Below, piece after piece: positions 25,349-33,565 of a stretch of 64,000 nt of DNA. Made by a program: the position numbers and the translations under genes. The notes beneath the pieces are model-generated. The model had not been told where the DNA came from. It did not search any database and saw only the letters and a list, made by a program, of their open reading frames with translations. Origin of the DNA: Novosphingobium sp. 18050 (GTDB lineage Bacteria; Pseudomonadota; Alphaproteobacteria; Sphingomonadales; Sphingomonadaceae). The stretch's first letter is position 1. Each line of letters starts with the position of its first letter. The DNA lies in NCBI RefSeq assembly GCF_902706195.1, contig NZ_CACSJO010000009.1:112230-176229 (forward strand), read 5' to 3'.

Positions 25349-26071
25349 TCAGTACATATGCTGCCCGCCGTTGATGCTGAGCGTGGACCCGGTGACGAAC
25401 GCGGCATTCTCCGAGCACAGGAACGCACAGCCACGCGCGATCTCGTAAGCGCTGCCGAGGCGGCCGACGGGGATCTTGGCGACGATCTTTTCCAGCACCG
25501 GCGCCGGCACGGCCGCGACCATGTCGGTGTCGATGTAGCCCGGCGCGATGGCGTTGACGGTGACGCCGTACTTGGCGCCTTCCTGCGCCAGCGCCTTGGT
25601 GAAGCCGTGGATGCCGGACTTGGCCGCCGCGTAGTTCACCTGGCCGTACTGGCCGGCCTGGCCGTTGATCGAACCGATGTTGACGATGCGGCCCCAGCCA
25701 CGCTCGCGCATGCCGGCGAAAGTGGCCTTGGCGGTGTTGAAGCAGCCGCCCAGGTTGATGCGCATGACGTCGTTCCAGTCGTCGAAGCTCATCCGCTGCA
25801 GCACGCCGTCACGGGTGATGCCTGCGTTGTTGATGACGATATCGATCGGGCCGATTTCCGCAGCGATACGCGCGCAGCTTTCCTGCGTCGCTTCGTGATC
25901 GCCGACATCCCACCGATAGGCGGGAATGCCGGTTTCTGCGGTGAAGGCGAGGGCCTTTTCCTCATTGCCTGCATAATTTGCAATAACTGTGTGACCGCGC
26001 TCCTGAAGCGCCAGTGATACTGCCTTGCCGATTCCCCGGGTGCCGCCGGTAACAATTGCAATGCGCGCCAT
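25349..26071 (-). CDS. phaB: Acetoacetyl-CoA reductase (PhaB-type SDR)
   Basis: An NADPH-dependent short-chain dehydrogenase of 240 residues that reduces acetoacetyl-CoA to 3-hydroxybutyryl-CoA for polyhydroxyalkanoate synthesis. The ATG at 26071 (MARIAIVTGGTRGIGKAV) is chosen. The Rossmann motif TGGTRGIG, NNAG, the Ser/Tyr/Lys triad (GSINGQAGQYGQVNYAAAKSG) and the PhaB-like end (GSTLSINGGQHMY) are present. FabG is a close relative, but the end motif and Ile/Gln pattern favour PhaB. No phaC or phaA is in the window. Confidence 0.9.
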   Translation of the reverse strand: MARIAIVTGGTRGIGKAVSLALQERGHTVIANYAGNEEKALAFTAETGIPAYRWDVGDHEATQESCARIAAEIGPIDIVINNAGITRDGVLQRMSFDDWNDVMRINLGGCFNTAKATFAGMRERGWGRIVNIGSINGQAGQYGQVNYAAAKSGIHGFTKALAQEGAKYGVTVNAIAPGYIDTDMVAAVPAPVLEKIVAKIPVGRLGSAYEIARGCAFLCSENAAFVTGSTLSINGGQHMY

Positions 26072-26211
26072 ATCAAGCCTTTCCCATTTCAGTACATCCA
26101 CCGTGTACAGTGCTATGAAATGAATATGACGGCCGCAAGGCTGAGTATTGACCTAAACGCGGTTGTAATCGACGATTTTAAGTGCGGAAAACGCAACCGT
26201 GGTTGCTCGTT

Positions 26212-26967
26212 TCAGAACTTGAACTGTGTTCCTACGTAAACGGCCTGCCCATCGAGCTTGCCATCGGTGAGGGGAACCAGTCGCTCACGGTCCTGAGAAT
26301 AGCGCACGCCGGCCGTGACATCGAGGTTATCGGTCACCCGGTAAGCGCCGCCCAGTTCGACTTCGCCGGCCTCTCCCGAGAACGTGCGCGGCGCGCGTCC
26401 GGGCGTGCGCTTCTCGTCAATCGAGATGCGCGGTGAAAAGCGCGAGGGGTCCTTCGCCGCCGTGCCTGGCGTCAGGCTGAACTTCTTGAGGTCGGGCAAT
26501 TCCGCGATCGGCCGGGCCGGAGCCTGAGGGACGAGGTTCTGCGCGAAATTCTGGTACCCGCGCGATACGCCCAGGTTGAATGCCGTGGATACGATCCGCA
26601 TGGGAGCGGCGTCCTGGGCTGCCTGCGCCATTGGCGAGCGACCGTGAACGATGATCGCCTGCGCCGCCTCGGGATCGACCCGCACGGCCACGGTCACCGC
26701 ACGGTCCTGCCGGTTGGGCGTGCCGGCCGGGGTGAACGGAAACTGCTGTCCCTTGGCGAGCGACCGCATGGCAATCGCGCGGGAGAGGTTTTCGGGGTTT
26801 GTCTCCGGATCGAGCGAATCGATCTGACCGGGCGCGCCGGAATGCGACTTGAAGTTGGTGGAGAACGCCAGGACCGCGCTGGGCAGGGCAAGCAGGCCGA
26901 CGCAGCCGGCTAGCAGCAGACTGCCCGTCATGCTGCTCCTTGATGCGGAAACCTGCTCGGTAACCAT
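26212..26967 (-). CDS. Outer-membrane-like secreted protein, unknown function
   Basis: The ATG at 26967 starts a Sec signal (SSMTGSLLLAGCVGLLALPSAVLAF). The mature part of about 220 residues has a helical/polar middle and ends in a beta-hairpin typical of a barrel wall (VELGGAYRVTDNLDVTAGVRYS, then YVGTQFKF with a terminal Phe). A terminal aromatic residue is a BAM insertion signal, so it probably sits in or at the outer membrane. The number of strands seems too low for a full porin. No family recognised. Confidence 0.6.
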   Translation of the reverse strand: MVTEQVSASRSSMTGSLLLAGCVGLLALPSAVLAFSTNFKSHSGAPGQIDSLDPETNPENLSRAIAMRSLAKGQQFPFTPAGTPNRQDRAVTVAVRVDPEAAQAIIVHGRSPMAQAAQDAAPMRIVSTAFNLGVSRGYQNFAQNLVPQAPARPIAELPDLKKFSLTPGTAAKDPSRFSPRISIDEKRTPGRAPRTFSGEAGEVELGGAYRVTDNLDVTAGVRYSQDRERLVPLTDGKLDGQAVYVGTQFKF

Positions 26968-27293
26968 GATAACGCCTTGTCGCCTCTCGCAAATCTTCTG
27001 CAAACCGTCCTGATCACGATCATCTCGGGACGGCTTCACATAGAGCGGCATGAGATTAACACGTCCTGAGCGCCATAGGGAAGGGCCTCGCTGCGCCGCC
27101 TTGCCGCCGCGCAATCGTTCAGCAAGCGCTCAGCGTGGTTTCGCTTAGGAACATCCATGGCTGGCGCAAAGGCTTCGGGCGCACTTGCCGCCCGCACTGC
27201 GGCGGTTATAGAGGCTTTTGACGATGGGTTCGCCCGCGCGTCCATTTTTTGTGGGACCGCTCCGACGAACCTGGCACGAAACTGGGAATTACA
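26968..27293. other. 326-bp divergent region before the DUF3576 gene
   Basis: No known gene. A 46-codon frame (27157-27297) with an AGGA-type ribosome site ends by overlapping the start of the DUF3576 gene, and may be a leader peptide or chance. No clear operator or RNA was seen elsewhere in it. Confidence 0.4.
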
Positions 27294-27761
27294 ATGACAG
27301 GCAGCACGGATACCGGCCTTCTTACCCTGCGTAATGTCGCAACCGCAGGCTTCTGCGCCGTGGCGGCGCTTGCGCTGGCCGGTTGCGGCGGTGGGCGTGA
27401 AAAGGCGAAGACCTCGCTTGCGCCCTCGCAGGTGACCACGATCGGCGTAAACAGCTACCTGTGGCGCGCCAGCCTCGATTCGGTGTCGTTCATGCCGCTG
27501 CTCCAGTCGGACAGCAACGGCGGCGTCATCATCACCGACTGGTACGTGAACCCCAAGACCCCGACCGAGCGGGTCAAGGTCTCGATCATGATCCTCGACC
27601 AGAACCTGCGGGCCGACGCGCTCAAGGTAACGGCCGTGCGTGAAGTGTCGCAGGGCGGCGGCTGGGCCCCGGCCCCGGTACAGGCGGCCACCGTGCAGAA
27701 GCTGGAAGACATCATTCTCACCCGCGCCCGCGACCTTCGTCGCGATTCGATCGGCGGGTAA
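27294..27761 (+). CDS. DUF3576 lipoprotein
   Basis: 155 residues from the ATG at 27294. The signal peptide ends in a lipobox (VAALALAGC, Cys32). The body has the DUF3576 pattern (IGVNSYLWRASLDSVSFMPL, SNGGVIITDWYVNPKTPTERVKVSI). The function of this alphaproteobacterial family is not established. It probably faces the periplasm or outer membrane. It precedes leuS and lptE, so an envelope-assembly role is a fair guess. Confidence 0.88.
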   Translation: MTGSTDTGLLTLRNVATAGFCAVAALALAGCGGGREKAKTSLAPSQVTTIGVNSYLWRASLDSVSFMPLLQSDSNGGVIITDWYVNPKTPTERVKVSIMILDQNLRADALKVTAVREVSQGGGWAPAPVQAATVQKLEDIILTRARDLRRDSIGG

Positions 27762-27774
27762 GTAGTTTTACGCA

Positions 27775-27849
27775 GCACCGGTCCGCTCGCCCACCCGGCC
27801 TTCCATCACGATAAACTGTGGAAGGCCGGGTGGAGGAGCGGGCCGGTGC
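27775..27849. repeat. Large imperfect hairpin, 31-bp arms, upstream of leuS
   Basis: The arms 27775-27805 and 27819-27849 pair at 28 of 31 positions plus one wobble, around a 13-nt loop. Cores include CACCCGGCCTTCCA and its complement. It lies 13 bp after the DUF3576 stop and 65 bp before the leuS ATG, with no U-tract, so it is more like a palindromic repeat element or RNA-stability hairpin than a standard terminator. Confidence 0.75.
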
Positions 27850-27852
27850 CGC

Positions 27853-27896
27853 AAAATCCGTCGGCGGCGGATTTTCAACCCTAGGACCATAGGTCC
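27853..27896 (+). promoter_or_regulatory. leuS: Two further hairpins in the leuS leader
   Basis: AAAATCCG (27853-27860) pairs with CGGATTTT (27868-27875), a terminator-like arm ending in T residues. GGACC (27884-27888) then pairs with GGTCC (27892-27896), just before the AGGAG ribosome site. With the larger hairpin at 27775-27849 this makes three stacked structures in the leader. Attenuation is possible but not shown. Confidence 0.5.
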
Positions 27897-27914
27897 GCAG
27901 GAGAAGATACTAAG

Positions 27915-30434
27915 ATGACCGAGCGGTTCGATCCGGCTCAGGCCGACACGCGCTGGCAGGCTGCGTGGGACGAAGCGCAAAGCTTCCGCGCCGACGACAC
28001 GTCCTCCAAGCCGCGCAGCTACGTGCTTGAGATGTTCCCCTATCCCTCGGGGCGCATCCACATCGGCCACGTTCGCAATTACACGATGGGTGACGTGCTG
28101 GCCCGCTACAAGCGGATGCGCGGCTTCGAGGTTCTCCACCCGATGGGCTGGGACGCCTTCGGTATGCCGGCTGAGAACGCCGCCATGGAAAAGGGCGTGC
28201 ACCCCGGCGGCTGGACGCGCGAGAACATCGCGAACATGAAGGCCCAGCTCAAGCGGCTGGGCTTCGCGCTCGACTGGAGCCGCGAACTGGCGACCTGCGA
28301 GCCGGAATACTACGGCCACGAACAGGCGCTGTTCCTCGACCTTTACGCCCACGATCTGGTCTACCGCAAGGAATCGGCGGTCAACTGGGATCCGGTCGAC
28401 CATACCGTGCTTGCTAACGAGCAGGTTATCGACGGACGCGGCTGGCGTTCCGGCGCGCTGGTCGAGAAGCGCAAGCTCTCCCAGTGGTTCCTCAAGATCA
28501 CCGACTTCGCCGACGAACTGCTCGAAGGTCTCTCCAGCCTCGACAAGTGGCCCGAGAAGGTCCGCACGATGCAGGAAAACTGGATCGGCAAATCGCAGGG
28601 CCTGCAATTCAGCTTCGCGCTGTCGACCGGCGGCAGCGTGGAAGTCTACTCGACCCGCCCCGACACGATCTTCGGTGCCAGCTTCGTGGCCGTCGCCGCC
28701 GACCACCCGATCGCGCAGGCCGCCGCCATTGGCCGCCCCGAGGTCGATGACTTCATCGCCCTGTGCAAGCAGGGCGGCACCACCGCTGCCGAGCTGGAAA
28801 CGGCGGAGAAGCTGGGCTTCGACACCGGGATCACCGCGAAGCACCCGTTCACGGGCGCTGATCTGCCGGTCTACATCGCCAACTTCGTGCTGATGGATTA
28901 CGGCACCGGCGCGGTCATGGCCGTTCCCGGGCACGACCAGCGCGACTTCGAATTCGCCACCAAGTACGACCTGCCGATCCTGCGCGTGGTCGCCGCCAGC
29001 GCCGCCGACGCCGACAAGCCGTTCGACGGCGAGTCGGAGGCCGGAGACGGCATTCTGGTAAACTCGGGCTTCCTTGACGGCATGAGCGTAGCCGATGCCA
29101 AGGCCGCCGTGATCGCCCGCGCCGAAAGCGAAAGCTGGGGCGAGGGCAAGACCGTATGGCGCCTGCGCGACTGGGGCGTTTCGCGCCAGCGCTACTGGGG
29201 CACACCGATCCCCTTCATCCACTGCGAGGTCTGCGGTGTGGTGCCGGTGCCTAAGAAGCACCTGCCCGTAACTCTGCCCGATGACGTCGATTTCCAGACG
29301 CCCGGCAACCCGCTGGTACGCCATCCGACCTGGAAGCATGTCGACTGCCCGCAGTGCGGCGCGCCCGCGCGGCGTGAAACCGATACGCTCGACACTTTCG
29401 TCGACAGTTCGTGGTACTTCCTGCGCTTCGCCAGCCAGCCCGGCGACCGTCCGTTCGACCCGGTCAAGATCGCCGAGTGGCTGCCGGTGGAACAGTACAT
29501 CGGCGGCATCGAGCATGCGATCCTGCACTTGCTCTACGCCCGCTTCTGGACCCGCGCGCTAGCCCGGATCGGCAAGATCGAGGTGAAGGAGCCGTTCGGC
29601 AGCTTGTTCACGCAAGGGATGGTCACGCACGAAACGTACTTCCGCATCAACGACGCCAACGGCCAGCCGGTGTACTTCACGCCCGGCGAGGTCGAGCGCA
29701 GGTCCGATGGCGCGTCGCTCAAGGCAGACGGCGCTCCGATCGAAGTAGGCCGCGTGATCAAGATGTCGAAGTCGAAGAAGAACGTGGTCGATCCCGACGA
29801 GATCGTCGCGACTTACGGTGCCGACGCGATCCGCTGGTTCATGCTTTCCGACAGCCCGCCAGAGCGCGATCTGCCGTGGTCCGAAGCCGGCATCGAGGGC
29901 TGCGGCCGCTTCGTACAGCGTCTGTGGCGCCTGTTCGGCCAGTTCGACGCTGCGGCGACGGGTGAGGACAAGGCGCTCGATCGCAAGGCCCACCAGACCG
30001 TCGATGCCGCCGCGCGCGACATCGAATCGCTGGGCTTCAACAAGACCGTGGCCCGTATTTACGAACTGACCGGCGCGATCGAAAAGGCGCCGCCTTCAGC
30101 AAGCCGTTCGACCGCGATCCGCACGCTGCTGCTGCTGGTCGCACCGATGATGCCGCACCTTGCCGAAGAGGCTTGGGCCGGTATCGGAGAGGGCCTGATC
30201 GCCGACGCACTTTGGCCCGAAGTCGACCCGGCCCTGCTGGTCGACGACGAAGTGACCGTCGCCATTCAGGTGAAGGGCAAGCTGCGCGATACCGTGACCG
30301 TTCCCAAGGGTATGCCCAAGGAAGAGCTGGAGGCGCTTGCCCTCGCCAGCGAGAAGGTGCAGCGTGCCCTCGATGGAGCTGAAGTGCGCAAGGTAATCGT
30401 CGTGCCCGACCGCCTGGTCAATATCGTCGCGTGA
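27915..30434 (+). CDS. leuS: Leucyl-tRNA synthetase
   Basis: A class I synthetase of 839 residues. The HIGH motif is within FPYPSGRIHIGHVRNYTMGD, and KMSKS lies in VIKMSKSKKNVVDP at about residue 616. The CP1 editing domain (TRPDTIFGASFVAVAADHP) and the Trp-rich LRDWGVSRQRYWGTPIP are intact. The C-terminal anticodon domain ends in VIVVPDRLVNIVA. It overlaps lptE as GTGA. Complete and normal. Confidence 0.98.
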   Translation: MTERFDPAQADTRWQAAWDEAQSFRADDTSSKPRSYVLEMFPYPSGRIHIGHVRNYTMGDVLARYKRMRGFEVLHPMGWDAFGMPAENAAMEKGVHPGGWTRENIANMKAQLKRLGFALDWSRELATCEPEYYGHEQALFLDLYAHDLVYRKESAVNWDPVDHTVLANEQVIDGRGWRSGALVEKRKLSQWFLKITDFADELLEGLSSLDKWPEKVRTMQENWIGKSQGLQFSFALSTGGSVEVYSTRPDTIFGASFVAVAADHPIAQAAAIGRPEVDDFIALCKQGGTTAAELETAEKLGFDTGITAKHPFTGADLPVYIANFVLMDYGTGAVMAVPGHDQRDFEFATKYDLPILRVVAASAADADKPFDGESEAGDGILVNSGFLDGMSVADAKAAVIARAESESWGEGKTVWRLRDWGVSRQRYWGTPIPFIHCEVCGVVPVPKKHLPVTLPDDVDFQTPGNPLVRHPTWKHVDCPQCGAPARRETDTLDTFVDSSWYFLRFASQPGDRPFDPVKIAEWLPVEQYIGGIEHAILHLLYARFWTRALARIGKIEVKEPFGSLFTQGMVTHETYFRINDANGQPVYFTPGEVERRSDGASLKADGAPIEVGRVIKMSKSKKNVVDPDEIVATYGADAIRWFMLSDSPPERDLPWSEAGIEGCGRFVQRLWRLFGQFDAAATGEDKALDRKAHQTVDAAARDIESLGFNKTVARIYELTGAIEKAPPSASRSTAIRTLLLLVAPMMPHLAEEAWAGIGEGLIADALWPEVDPALLVDDEVTVAIQVKGKLRDTVTVPKGMPKEELEALALASEKVQRALDGAEVRKVIVVPDRLVNIVA

Positions 30435-30925
30435 GGGTTCTCGCGGTTCTTGCTGGCGCCATGCTGCTTGCCGGGTGCGGGCTGCAGCCGATGTATGCGG
30501 GCGGCGGCAATGCCGCCGTCGCGCAGGGGCTTGCCGGTGTGCAGGTCTCGGCGATCGAGGGGCGGGCCGGCTGGCTGGTCCGCAATGCCCTGGTCGACGA
30601 ACTGGGCATGGCTGGCAAGGCCGCGCCCAAGTACCGTCTGGACATCCGCCTCGACGACAAGCTGGAAAGCTTCGCGCTGCTCTCGGACGATACCGTTGGC
30701 CGTGAACGCCGGACCTTGCGCGCACGGTACCAGCTGGTCGACGTGGCCAGCGGCGAAATCGTTCTCGACGCCACTGCCGGTTCGGATGCGGGTATCGACG
30801 TGGTTTCGTCCGACTATGCGACGATCGCGGCCGAACAGACCGCGCTTGAAAACATGGCCAAGGACGTTGCGAACCGCATCGTCACCAATGTCGCGCTGCG
30901 CCTGCGCGGCGATACGAATCAGTAA
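30431..30925 (+). CDS. lptE: LPS assembly lipoprotein LptE
   Basis: A 164-residue lipoprotein with signal LAGAMLLAGCGLQPMY (Cys16) starting at GTG 30431, which overlaps the leuS stop. Downstream are typical LptE features (GWLVRNALVDEL, YRLDIRLDDKLE, RARYQLVDVASGEIVLDA). LptE plugs the LptD barrel and helps place lipopolysaccharide in the outer membrane. The leuS-lptE-holA order is common in alphaproteobacteria (from memory). lptA and lptC are at 35698-36869. Confidence 0.92.
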   Translation: MRVLAVLAGAMLLAGCGLQPMYAGGGNAAVAQGLAGVQVSAIEGRAGWLVRNALVDELGMAGKAAPKYRLDIRLDDKLESFALLSDDTVGRERRTLRARYQLVDVASGEIVLDATAGSDAGIDVVSSDYATIAAEQTALENMAKDVANRIVTNVALRLRGDTNQ

Positions 30926-30931
30926 GGACCC

Positions 30932-31966
30932 GTGAAGGCCAGCCAGAAGGAGTTTGCAGGGTTAGCTGCCCGTGCCGCCCGCGAGGCCCGCGTGTTCTTC
31001 TTCTGCGGCCCTGACGAATCGAGCGCGTTCGACGCCGCCACCCGCATTGTCTCGCTGCTGGATGATCCTGGCGAGCGGGTTGAGATGGCAGGCGCGGACT
31101 TGCGCCGTGATCCAGTCCGGTTGGGGGATGAGGCGCGGTCGACCTCCCTTTTCGGCGGCAACCGCCACATCTGGGTACGTGCTGCCGGCGACGAGGCGCA
31201 TGATGCCGTCCAGACCCTGCTGGAAAACGACGTGGAGGGCTGCCCGGTTCTGATCGTCGCGACCGGGGCTACCGACAAGTCGCGCACCGCCAAGCTCCTT
31301 GCGACCCGCCCTGACGGTCTGGTCGCGATGTTCTATCCGCCGGACCTCGGTTCGGTGACGGCATCGGTGCGCACCATGGCCAATGCCGCCGGGCTTAAGC
31401 TGGGTAGCGAGATCGCGGAGCGGATCGCGCGCGGGGCAGGCCTTGATACGCGCATCGCCCGCTCGGAAGTGACCAAGCTGGCGCTCTATATCGATGCATC
31501 GCCGGAAACGCCGCGCCCTGTGACGATGGCGGATCTCGACGCGGTTGGCGCCTCGACGGAGGACGATGGTTTCGCCACGCTCGTCGACGCTGTTCTGGGC
31601 GGACGCCGCGACGCGGTCGGACCGGAACTGCGGCGCATGCGCGAGCAGGAAATGAACCCGGTTGGTCTGCTGCTGGCGTTCGAGCGGCGCGCGGCGCAAC
31701 TCGCCGGGCTGAACGCGCGGCTGGGCGATGGGCGGGACGTTGCCGGGTTCCTGAAGGTCGAAGCCGGCGCACGGCGCGTCTTCTGGAAAGACCAGCCTGC
31801 TCTGACGGTGCAATTGCAACTTTGGCGCGGTCAAAGGCTGGAGCGGTTGGTTGCGCGACTCATCGCATTGCACCAGGCTCTTCTTGCAAATAGTCACAAT
31901 GCGGAAATTCTGTTGGCTGACGGTTTATTGACAATTGCCCGTTCGGCCCGTCCGAATACCAGATAG
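30932..31966 (+). CDS. holA: DNA polymerase III delta subunit
   Basis: HolA opens the beta clamp in the clamp-loader complex. The 344 residues start at GTG 30932 with AAGGA upstream. Conserved features are ARVFFFCGPDESSAFDAATRI, VEMAGADLRRDP, VILATGATDKS-type strand and the C-terminal helical domain with LLLAFERRAAQLAGL. It forms an operon with leuS and lptE. Confidence 0.93.
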   Translation: MKASQKEFAGLAARAAREARVFFFCGPDESSAFDAATRIVSLLDDPGERVEMAGADLRRDPVRLGDEARSTSLFGGNRHIWVRAAGDEAHDAVQTLLENDVEGCPVLIVATGATDKSRTAKLLATRPDGLVAMFYPPDLGSVTASVRTMANAAGLKLGSEIAERIARGAGLDTRIARSEVTKLALYIDASPETPRPVTMADLDAVGASTEDDGFATLVDAVLGGRRDAVGPELRRMREQEMNPVGLLLAFERRAAQLAGLNARLGDGRDVAGFLKVEAGARRVFWKDQPALTVQLQLWRGQRLERLVARLIALHQALLANSHNAEILLADGLLTIARSARPNTR

Positions 31967-32127
31967 CGGACAATTATAACGGTCTGACGTATTTCTCTTT
32001 TCCAGTTGCCTGCAATGTTCCTACGGGCTTATACGTATTGCGCCGCAGCATGGCTCCATGTCGCGAGTGCCGATGAGTTTGTGTGAGGAAAAATCGGCGT
32101 GAGTTCGCGAGCAGGAGGGCTGGGCCG

Positions 32128-33528
32128 ATGAATGCGCCATTTGCCGCGGAACCGCTCCTAAAGGAGCAGTCGCACTTTGATGACCTGCTGGTCGCGCCCT
32201 CGCGTGAGCGACGGCGGTTGCAGTGTTATCTCGCATTAGTGGTTGCAGATGTCTTCGCAATATTCCTTGGCTTTGCTGCGACCGGCTATCTGCTTGCCGG
32301 CGGGTTAGGGCTTGGCGAAGGCCTTGTTCACGCACAGCTGATCCTGCCGATCTACCTTACTCTCGCGCTCTACAACGGCTCCTATTCCACGACCACGTTG
32401 CAGGAAGGCTGGACCGGAATTTTTCGGGCGATGGTGGCGATCATGATCGCCGTCGTGGTGGTTGTCTTCGTGCAGTTCCTGATCCGCCCGGACTCCGACG
32501 TTTCCCGTATAGGCTTCAACGGCGGCGCGATCTGCGCGATGCTGGTGATTTCCTGGGGACGTCTGCAACTGCGTAGTTTCGTGCGCTGGCGCTGCGGCGA
32601 AAGCGTGATGAACGAGTTGATCATCGACGATGGCGGTCCGCAGGTGAACCTGCGCGGTGCGATTCGCGTATCGGCCGCCGCGATGGGCCTGCGTCCCAAC
32701 CTCAACGATCCGCACGCGCTGGACCGTATCGGCCTTATCCTGCGCAACATCGACCGTGTCGTCGTTAGCTGCCCTTCGGGGCGCCGCGTCGAGTGGGCGA
32801 TGATGCTCAAGGGCGCCAATGTCGACGGCGAAGTGCTTGACGACGAAGTCGCCCGCCTCGGTGCGCAGGGCGCCCGTGTGGTCGGCAAGCATGGCTTACT
32901 GCTGGTTTCGGCTGGTCCGCTTGGCCTGCGCGAGCGCGCGATCAAGCGCATGTTCGACGTCGCCTTCGCAGGCGGCGCTGTCCTGGCCCTGTCGCCGCTG
33001 CTGATCGCGGTGGCTCTGGCGGTGAAGCTGCAGGATGGCGGTCCGGTGTTCTTCACCCAGCGCCGCATGGGCCGGGGCAACCGCTTCTTCAACATGTACA
33101 AGTTCCGCTCGATGACCCAGTCGCTGGGCGATGCGACCGGCAGCGTCTCGGCCTCGAAAGACGACAAGCGCATAACCCGCGTCGGTCGCTTCATCCGCAA
33201 GACCAGCATCGACGAGCTGCCGCAGTTGTTCAACGTGCTGCTCGGCGACATGAGCCTGGTCGGCCCGCGCCCGCACGCGACGGGCTCGCTTGCGGGCGAC
33301 AAGCTGTTCTGGGAAATCGACCTTCGCTACTGGCAGCGTCACTCGCTCAAGCCGGGGCTTTCCGGGCTGGCCCAGGTCCGCGGTTTCCGCGGCGCTACCG
33401 ACCACGAATCGGATCTCGTCAACCGCCTCCAGGCCGACCTCGAGTACCTGGAGGGTTGGACAATCATGCGCGACATCCAGATCATCCTGCTAACCATGCG
33501 CGTGCTGGTCCACGACCGAGCGTTTTGA
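32128..33528 (+). CDS. Exopolysaccharide-initiating polyprenyl glycosylphosphotransferase
   Basis: The ATG at 32128 follows an AGGAGGG site. The 466 residues have an N-terminal domain with four membrane segments (LALVVADVFAIFLGFAATGYL and later ones), a middle Rossmann-like part, and a C-terminal transferase domain: KRMFDVAFAGGAVLALSPLLIAVALAVKLQDGGPVFFTQ (in part), NMYKFRSM, and LVGPRPHATGSL. It loads the first sugar phosphate on undecaprenyl phosphate, as GumD or PssY-type proteins do. No other EPS polymer genes follow, so the rest of the pathway must be elsewhere. It is convergent with the tailspike-like gene. Confidence 0.92.
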   Translation: MNAPFAAEPLLKEQSHFDDLLVAPSRERRRLQCYLALVVADVFAIFLGFAATGYLLAGGLGLGEGLVHAQLILPIYLTLALYNGSYSTTTLQEGWTGIFRAMVAIMIAVVVVVFVQFLIRPDSDVSRIGFNGGAICAMLVISWGRLQLRSFVRWRCGESVMNELIIDDGGPQVNLRGAIRVSAAAMGLRPNLNDPHALDRIGLILRNIDRVVVSCPSGRRVEWAMMLKGANVDGEVLDDEVARLGAQGARVVGKHGLLLVSAGPLGLRERAIKRMFDVAFAGGAVLALSPLLIAVALAVKLQDGGPVFFTQRRMGRGNRFFNMYKFRSMTQSLGDATGSVSASKDDKRITRVGRFIRKTSIDELPQLFNVLLGDMSLVGPRPHATGSLAGDKLFWEIDLRYWQRHSLKPGLSGLAQVRGFRGATDHESDLVNRLQADLEYLEGWTIMRDIQIILLTMRVLVHDRAF

Positions 33529-33565
33529 TCGTTCTCGGCAATGCGCCGATAGAACTCTTTGATCG

